Of a DNA stretch of 10,759 nt, positions 6,704 to 10,759 are shown in pieces; positions within the stretch are counted from its first letter, which is position 1, and each line of letters starts with the position of its first letter. Source of the DNA: Erysipelotrichaceae bacterium UBA1783. Lineage in GTDB: Bacteria > Bacillota_I > Bacilli_A > Erysipelotrichales > Erysipelotrichaceae. The stretch covers positions 1 to 10,759 of the forward strand of contig DCGH01000015.1 in NCBI GenBank assembly GCA_002315205.1, written 5' to 3'. The translations under genes and the position numbers were made by a program. The notes under the pieces were generated by a model. It did not search any database and was not told the origin of the DNA. It saw only the letters and a program-made list of their open reading frames with translations.

Positions 6704-6716
6704 CGAAAGTTGGATT
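6689..6716 (-). terminator. Terminator of the MgtC-family gene
   Basis: An 8-bp perfect stem AATCCAAC/GTTGGATT (6697-6704 with 6709-6716) closes a tetraloop and overlaps the MgtC stop codon. Read on the minus strand it is followed by TTTTTCTTTG, a proper T-tract. Confidence 0.8.
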
Positions 6717-7371
6717 AAATTTCTATAGATTGAATATAGTTCTGTTCAGTAGCTAATTCAACAAAATGATGCTCATCAAATTTTAACGGTAAAAGAAGAG
6801 CATAGGATAATTGCATTGCATTAGAATTTGGCAATTGCTTGAATGTGAATTCAGCAATTTCGGCACCACATTCCTTTAAAAAGTCATTACAGCGTTTAAT
6901 ATCCTCTCTTGAATCCACGGTTATAAAGTAATGATGCTGATGTGCAACCTTACCAGATAAGCCATTCCAGTTTAAAATTGTTTGTACAGCTACAACTATT
7001 AATGTCGTAAATACACCTAACAAATACATTCCTGCACCAATGGCTAAACCAATACCACTGACTGTCCAGATTCCTGCTGCGGTAGAAAGACCAGAAATTA
7101 CATTCTTTCTGATGAAAATCATACCTGCGCCTAAGAAACCAACGCCACTGATTACCTGTGCAGCTAATCTTGCTGCATCGACCTTATAGTTTTCATTAGC
7201 AAGAATATCATTAAATCCATACTTGGAAATAATCATTATCAGACAAGAACCTATAGCAACGATGATATGGGTTCTTAATCCCGCATCTTTTGAACGGCTT
7301 TTTCGTTCAAAACCAATAACTGCTCCACAAACAACCGAAAGAAGCAGTCTTAAAATAAACTGAAGTTCCAT
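6715..7371 (-). CDS. MgtC/SapB-family membrane protein
   Basis: This 218-residue inner-membrane protein has an N-terminal MgtC domain of about four or five spans (residues 1-135). It carries the family segments GFERKSRSKDAGLRTH (20-35) and ISGVGFLGAGMIFIRKN (74-90). A soluble C-terminal domain (about 145-218) has an ACT-like beta-alpha look, as in SapB/YhiD-type members. MgtC proteins are tied to growth in low magnesium and, in pathogens, to survival in host cells; in ordinary gut bacteria the role is unclear. ATG 7371 is preferred because the GAG of GAGTGTG (7378-7384) stands at workable distance. A GTG at 7380 would add three residues but overlaps that site. The expected leader is only about 23 bases, too short for a magnesium riboswitch or leader peptide. 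Confidence 0.92.
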   Translation of the reverse strand: MELQFILRLLLSVVCGAVIGFERKSRSKDAGLRTHIIVAIGSCLIMIISKYGFNDILANENYKVDAARLAAQVISGVGFLGAGMIFIRKNVISGLSTAAGIWTVSGIGLAIGAGMYLLGVFTTLIVVAVQTILNWNGLSGKVAHQHHYFITVDSREDIKRCNDFLKECGAEIAEFTFKQLPNSNAMQLSYALLLPLKFDEHHFVELATEQNYIQSIEI

Positions 7372-7400
7372 ATTTATCACACTCTTTTTTTGTTACTATT

Positions 7401-7429
7401 ATTTTATAATATATAACTAAGGATGTAAA
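7401..7429 (-). promoter_or_regulatory. Promoter of the MgtC-family gene
   Basis: On the minus strand, TTTACA (7424-7429), exactly 17 bases and TAAAAT (7401-7406) form a good promoter with a start near 7394. It sits in the very AT-rich 147-base gap between this gene and the divergent membrane-protein gene. Nothing else structured was seen in the gap apart from the opposite promoter. Confidence 0.6.
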
Positions 7430-7465
7430 ATAAATAATTTTTATTATAATTCTATATTCAATGAT

Positions 7466-7494
7466 TTGATTAATAATTATTTATGAAATAAAAT
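7466..7494 (+). promoter_or_regulatory. Promoter of the small membrane-protein gene
   Basis: TTGATT (7466-7471), 17 bases and TAAAAT (7489-7494) give a moderate promoter with a start near 7501. The leader would be only about 18 bases, just enough for the GAAGAGG ribosome site at 7505-7511. The surrounding DNA is almost all A and T, so chance matches are easy. Confidence 0.5.
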
Positions 7495-7518
7495 AAATAT
7501 ATAAGAAGAGGTATGAAA

Positions 7519-8046
7519 ATGAATAAAACGAGGATTTCTTATAACTTGTCAAACCTAAGAATTGTTTTAGGAATTATCATCTTTTTTATTCCAACAACTT
7601 CAGACTTTTTCTTTGTTCCGTTTTTATTAACCGGAATTATTGACTTCACAGGAGAAGGATTATTAAAACTGGATAGTGAGGTATATGGTAAGGATAAGCT
7701 ACTAAATTCCATAGGAACATTAATTTTCGTCATTGCTGGCAGTTACAGATTGCTTCCAGAGCTGTTGTTATCTACGACAATTCATAGCTGGCTATTACTG
7801 ATAGCTTTATTAGTGGTTTGGAATCTGTTATCTGAATATTTCCTGTATGGAAGACTGATTTATGTTGATTCTTCTGCTACTAGAGTAGTAAAGGCGTTAA
7901 TATATTGCTTCCCTTTATTTGTTAAGTTCATTAACAAGGAATTTTTATGCCTTTTGATCTGTGTTGCAGCTACATTTGCGGAAATGCAGCTAGGTCATTC
8001 TATCAGAATGAAATCATCTGAACTTCAAATAAAAGAAAACCAATAA
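7519..8046 (+). CDS. Small membrane protein, degenerate CDP-alcohol phosphotransferase-like
   Basis: This 175-residue integral membrane protein has about five or six hydrophobic segments. Its start, SYNLSNLRIVLGII, resembles the N-terminus of CDP-alcohol phosphatidyltransferases (phospholipid head-group enzymes such as PgsA), and the next loop, IIDFTGEGLLK then LLNSIGTLIF, lines up with their catalytic region. The family motif D-x2-DG-x2-AR-x8-G-x3-D-x3-D is not intact: D42 remains, but the later aspartates read as N63 and T67 in my alignment and the AR pair is missing. Catalysis by the normal route is unlikely. ATG 7519 is chosen because GAAGAGG (7505-7511) ends seven bases before it, whereas an in-frame ATG at 7513 leaves only one base. 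The homology is inferred by eye; an unrelated membrane protein is possible. Confidence 0.75.
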   Translation: MNKTRISYNLSNLRIVLGIIIFFIPTTSDFFFVPFLLTGIIDFTGEGLLKLDSEVYGKDKLLNSIGTLIFVIAGSYRLLPELLLSTTIHSWLLLIALLVVWNLLSEYFLYGRLIYVDSSATRVVKALIYCFPLFVKFINKEFLCLLICVAATFAEMQLGHSIRMKSSELQIKENQ

Positions 8047-8052
8047 TAAAAA

Positions 8053-8081
8053 TTGAAAAAATAATGTTTTTATTGTAAAAT
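8053..8081 (+). promoter_or_regulatory. Promoter of tRNA-Leu
   Basis: TTGAAA (8053-8058), a 17-base spacer and TAAAAT (8076-8081) form a good promoter whose start would fall at about 8088, just before the tRNA 5' end. It begins seven bases after the preceding stop codon. Confidence 0.7.
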
Positions 8082-8090
8082 AGTTTTGCT

Positions 8091-8176
8091 GCCCGAGTGG
8101 CGAAATGGTAGACGCAGCAGACTCAAAATCTGCCGATAGCGATATCATGACGGTTCGAGTCCGTCCTCGGGCACCA
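8091..8176 (+). tRNA. tRNA-Leu, anticodon CAA
   Basis: The 7-bp acceptor stem GCCCGAG (8091-8097) pairs with CTCGGGC (8166-8172), followed by A and an encoded CCA (8174-8176). The anticodon stem GCAGA/TCTGC (8117-8121 and 8129-8133) closes the loop CTCAAAA, giving anticodon CAA (8124-8126), which reads UUG leucine codons. The long variable arm (about 8134-8148) is the class II form expected for leucine, and the T-loop is TTCGAGT. At 86 bases and with all arms pairing, this should be a functional gene. Confidence 0.97.
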
Positions 8177-8186
8177 ATTGAAATAT

Positions 8187-8215
8187 AAGATGCCAATTGG
8201 CATCTTTATTTGTTT
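8187..8215 (+). terminator. Terminator after tRNA-Leu
   Basis: An 8-bp stem AAGATGCC/GGCATCTT (8187-8194 with 8199-8206) with an AATT loop is followed by TATTTGTTT. It ends the tRNA transcript only about a dozen bases before the ribosome site of the next gene. Confidence 0.75.
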
Positions 8216-8227
8216 AAGGAGGATATC

Positions 8228-9031
8228 ATGAGAGAACTTTGTGTATGTGTCAATAATGATAACGATAGCTCTGTAACCCCATTTGAAACAATCGACGCTA
8301 TTAAGAAGGCTGGATTTAATACTGTTTTTGTACAATGGTATGATAAAGAATGGCAAATATCTCAAAAAAGCCAAGTGGAATATACGTTAGCTCAGGGCTT
8401 AAAAATTAACTTTGCTCATTTAGGCTATCAGAACATTAATGATATCTGGTATGATAAGGCTGAAGGGGAAGCACTAGTAGAAAGATATTGCAGAAATATA
8501 AAAGATTGCCACGAATTAGGAATTGATCGAGTTGTAATGCATTTACAGGGAAAAAACTATGAGCTTCCTTATGGGCCAATCGGCTATAACAGATTACAGA
8601 GAATTGTTGATTATGCCGAGACATTAGGTGTTATGGTCTCTTTTGAGAATACAAAGCTTCAAAGTGCTTTAGATGCATCCTTTAGTAATGTTAAAGGTGA
8701 TAATATAGGATTGTGTTATGATTTAGGACATAATCATTGTAATTTCAATGACAGTATCCAATTAGAATGGTATAAGGGAAGAATCGAAGAAATTCATCTT
8801 CATGATAACCATGGCAATTTTAAGGATGAGCATTTATTACCCTTTGATGGCGATATTGATTGGCCAAAGGCAATGAAGGAAATTGCAGAAAATGGATATC
8901 AGCGTGAGATTACATTAGAGCTTTGCTATAGAAGAGATTATGTTAATCAATATAGTGTTGAAGACTTCTATAAAGAAGGCTACAAGCGTGGCTTGCAGCT
9001 ATTAAAAATGTTTGAGGAGTATGCAAAATAA
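8228..9031 (+). CDS. Sugar phosphate isomerase/epimerase-like TIM-barrel protein
   Basis: This 267-residue cytoplasmic protein belongs to the xylose isomerase-like/AP endonuclease 2 TIM-barrel family, which uses a divalent metal to isomerise, epimerise or dehydrate sugars and cyclitols. The usual metal ligands are visible: E140 (VSFENTK), D165 and H168 (CYDLGHNH), H190 or H192 (EIHLHDN), and E231 (ITLELCY). The run FDGDIDWPKAMKEI (206-219) is typical of the family's last third. The length is normal. The start is ATG 8228, preceded by AAGGAGG (8216-8222); an in-frame TTG at 8210 lies before the ribosome site and is rejected. No good promoter is seen between the tRNA terminator and the gene, so it may depend on read-through. 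The substrate cannot be named; no partner genes adjoin it. Confidence 0.88.
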   Translation: MRELCVCVNNDNDSSVTPFETIDAIKKAGFNTVFVQWYDKEWQISQKSQVEYTLAQGLKINFAHLGYQNINDIWYDKAEGEALVERYCRNIKDCHELGIDRVVMHLQGKNYELPYGPIGYNRLQRIVDYAETLGVMVSFENTKLQSALDASFSNVKGDNIGLCYDLGHNHCNFNDSIQLEWYKGRIEEIHLHDNHGNFKDEHLLPFDGDIDWPKAMKEIAENGYQREITLELCYRRDYVNQYSVEDFYKEGYKRGLQLLKMFEEYAK

Positions 9032-9060
9032 AAGGATGATCGAATGATCATCCTTATTTA
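9032..9060. terminator. Bidirectional terminator between convergent genes
   Basis: A 10-bp perfect stem AAGGATGATC/GATCATCCTT (9032-9041 with 9046-9055) closes a GAAT loop. An A-rich stretch lies before it and ATTTATTATT after it. It separates the TIM-barrel gene from the oppositely oriented foldase operon and can serve both. Confidence 0.85.
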
Positions 9061-9063
9061 TTA

Positions 9064-9954
9064 TTACTTACTTGCAGGTAAATAGTTAGGGAAATTGCTC
9101 TTTACGTAATCGTTGATTTCAACATCGTAAATCTGGAAATTGTGCTTAGTGAAATAGTATTTGTCGATTTCTGCAGTGTAATCATCACTGTTCTTTAAAT
9201 AAGAGATGAATGATTCTTCTACAGATGCACGGCTTGTGCCTGTTACAGAAACAACATAGAAACCTTTATTATCTTTAGCAACAATTACATTTGATAAGCC
9301 AGAAGCCTCAGCTGTCTTTAGGAATGATGCTACATTTACATCAATATCATCTTCAGCTGTGTAAATAGCTTCCTTTGCTAAATCAGTATCAGAAGAGTAT
9401 GCAGCAGCAGCTTCTTCGAATGTTGAACCAGTATTGATCATTTCAATTGCAGCTTCAGCAAGAGTGTTTGCTGCATCTAAGCCATCATCGCCAACCTTAA
9501 CATAAATCATCTTTGCCATCTTAGGAGAGAATCTAGTGTATAAATCCTCAAGATTTGCCTTGATGTGATTTTCGATTAGGGTAGTATTCTTTAATGAAGT
9601 AAGAATAGAATCATATAAAGCCTGTTCATCAGCATATCCATAATACTTAATAGCATCTTCGAACTGATCTCCATACTTTTCCTTATATTCATCAACCTTT
9701 GCTTGTGCTTCAGCAGCTAACTCATCAGTTGTAGGAACTTCAGCATTAACAATTAATGCACCTGCATCATTGATGACAGTATAAGCTGTATCACTTTTCT
9801 TTAATGTTTCATATAAATCACCCTGTGTGAATGAAATCTTACCAACCTTGAAGATAACCTCTGAAGAGTTTGAAATCTTAGCTGTCTTGTTACCACAACC
9901 AGATAAGACCATTAATAGCGCCAATAATAAGACTAATAATTTAACATTTTTCAT
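9064..9954 (-). CDS. PrsA-like lipoprotein with degenerate parvulin domain
   Basis: This 296-residue exported lipoprotein has a lysine-containing N-terminus, a leucine-rich signal core, and a lipobox LSGC ending in C20, the lipidated cysteine. Mature residues 35-140 form a SurA/PrsA-type N-terminal chaperone region, including a KVGKISFTQGDLYETL-like start typical of the family. Residues from about 141 to 250 lie where PrsA has its parvulin (PpiC) prolyl isomerase domain: KMAKMIYVKV at the start and KGFYVVSVTGTS at the end. The central NGG-LGY block is absent, so isomerase activity is unlikely; a holdase or chaperone role outside the membrane is more plausible. The gene begins two bases after the stop of the upstream PrsA-like gene, with GAGG inside that gene as ribosome site. 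Confidence 0.85.
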   Translation of the reverse strand: MKNVKLLVLLLALLMVLSGCGNKTAKISNSSEVIFKVGKISFTQGDLYETLKKSDTAYTVINDAGALIVNAEVPTTDELAAEAQAKVDEYKEKYGDQFEDAIKYYGYADEQALYDSILTSLKNTTLIENHIKANLEDLYTRFSPKMAKMIYVKVGDDGLDAANTLAEAAIEMINTGSTFEEAAAAYSSDTDLAKEAIYTAEDDIDVNVASFLKTAEASGLSNVIVAKDNKGFYVVSVTGTSRASVEESFISYLKNSDDYTAEIDKYYFTKHNFQIYDVEINDYVKSNFPNYLPASK

Positions 9955-9956
9955 AA

Positions 9957-10759
9957 TTATTCAGCCTCACTTTCTACACCAAGCTGCTTAAGAATGTATG
10001 CCTTTAATTCGTCATTAGCGAATGTAACACCAGCATCCTGAGCATATTTCCAAACGATCTCGTTTGCTAAACCCTCATTATCTGATAATACAGATGAAAT
10101 GAAGTTTGCATCGCTCTTGAATGATTCAAAGCTTGTAGAATCACACTTGATTAGGAAATAACCATAAGTTTCATCATAAACCCATGAGCTTACTTCGCCT
10201 TCCTTCAGCTTTAATGAAGCTTCTAGGAATGCTTCTACTAATGAAGAATTGTTATCAACATAACCTAATGTTCCACCATTTGATGCAGTTGATGAATCCT
10301 CTGAGTACTTCTTAGCGAAATCAGCAAAGTTGCTTGCTGAATATTCAGAAGAGCTCCAAGCGTCCTGAGCTGCTTTCAATCTTGCCTTGTCATCATCTGT
10401 TGGATTCTTTGGATCCTCCCACTTGATTAAGCAATAGCTGATAGTTCTAGGACTATGCTTGCTGACAAATTCATCTGTATAGAACTTGTCGGCATTTTTA
10501 GAAATGTACTCACCATAAAGCTTTTCAGCCTTGATAGAGTAAGTTACATATTCTAGGAAAGTAGGGTATCCATAATAATAGCTTGCAAGCTGGTTAAGAT
10601 ATTCTTCGCCATAGCCATAGTATGTCTGATAATAAGAAAGAGTAGATGAGTAGTTGTTATTGATTTCTGAAGTGATTTCAGAAGTGTTAGCAACTGCGTT
10701 ATCTAATACTGCTTCGTAGAACTTTAAGAATGTATAAGAATCACTAGATGAAGCAGCTA
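9957..10759 (-). CDS. prsA: PrsA-like parvulin foldase, 5' end beyond the window
   Basis: The frame is open from the stop at 9957 to the window edge, giving 266 visible residues without the N-terminus. A TTG at 10379 is not the start: family-like sequence continues upstream of it in frame, including SPRTISYCLIKW and a Tyr-rich helical stretch near 10570-10640. The parvulin domain (about 10460-10120) is well kept: FADFAKKYSEDSSTASNGG, LGYV, a SLKLKEGEVSSWV segment and YGYFLIK, all typical of PpiC/PrsA. The protein should catalyse prolyl isomerisation and help exported proteins fold at the outer face of the membrane. A lipoprotein signal is expected off the edge but not seen. It is co-transcribed with its paralogue downstream, two bases away. 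The family call is secure; use of the symbol prsA is by resemblance. Confidence 0.85.
   Translation of the reverse strand, partial: AASSSDSYTFLKFYEAVLDNAVANTSEITSEINNNYSSTLSYYQTYYGYGEEYLNQLASYYYGYPTFLEYVTYSIKAEKLYGEYISKNADKFYTDEFVSKHSPRTISYCLIKWEDPKNPTDDDKARLKAAQDAWSSSEYSASNFADFAKKYSEDSSTASNGGTLGYVDNNSSLVEAFLEASLKLKEGEVSSWVYDETYGYFLIKCDSTSFESFKSDANFISSVLSDNEGLANEIVWKYAQDAGVTFANDELKAYILKQLGVESEAE

Noticed and set aside
7372..7518. Magnesium riboswitch or leader peptide upstream of the MgtC gene
   Set aside because: The only good promoter leaves a leader of about 23 bases, and no structured GC-containing element is present in this AT-rich gap.
8173..8199. CCAATTG repeated at the tRNA 3' end and in the next hairpin, as a possible integration site
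   Set aside because: Only seven bases are repeated, the second copy is explained by the terminator stem-loop, and no integrase or second tRNA fragment is in the window.
8014..8374. Minus-strand open frames over the tRNA-Leu, with a PRTDSNR-like peptide
   Set aside because: This peptide is the well-known false translation of a tRNA antisense strand. There is no ribosome site, and real plus-strand features explain the DNA.
9957..10379. Short 140-residue gene starting at TTG 10379
   Set aside because: The same frame stays open and PrsA-like to the window edge, so the TTG is an internal leucine codon and the gene is longer.

Overview
The window is low-GC DNA from a Firmicute (Bacillota). AAGGAGG-type ribosome sites, TTGNNN-17-TANNNT promoters, a mannose-family PTS and PrsA-like lipoproteins all fit that phylum. 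The overall look suggests a gut Erysipelotrichia-type bacterium, but the genus is a guess.

Bases 1-6077 hold a sugar-derivative uptake and catabolism locus. A double-SIS-domain enzyme (55-1191, minus) is transcribed away from genes for PTS EIIB, EIIC and EIID (1292-3393, plus). A hairpin separates these from a GntR/UTRA regulator, EIIA, and an unusual fusion of two HAD phosphatase-type domains (3463-6077). The likely flow is as follows. EIIA and EIIB pass phosphate to a substrate that enters through EIIC/EIID. The SIS enzyme deglycases, deaminates or isomerises the imported phosphosugar. The regulator senses a phosphosugar, and the HAD protein removes or moves phosphate. An amino sugar or an Amadori (sugar-amino acid) compound is the best guess for the substrate, because the SIS enzyme keeps the Glu/His pair of GlmS-type and FraB-type enzymes. 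The divergent control region (1192-1291) packs two overlapping promoters, a near-match to a CcpA cre site and a small palindrome into 100 bp.

Bases 6100-8050 hold accessory genes. A bidirectional terminator overlaps the stop codons of the HAD gene and a cytoplasmic leucine-rich-repeat protein (minus). Upstream of the latter is a MgtC/SapB membrane protein (minus). Divergent from it is a small membrane protein (plus) that looks like a CDP-alcohol phosphotransferase lacking its aspartates.

Bases 8050-9060 hold a tRNA-Leu(CAA) with its own promoter and terminator, then a TIM-barrel sugar phosphate isomerase/epimerase-like gene.

Bases 9060-10759 hold two tandem minus-strand PrsA-like foldase genes. 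The downstream one is a lipoprotein with an eroded parvulin domain. The upstream one has a well-preserved parvulin domain and runs off the right edge of the window. No mobile elements, CRISPR arrays or gene-free stretches over 300 bases were seen. The longest non-coding gap is about 150 bp, at 7372-7518.
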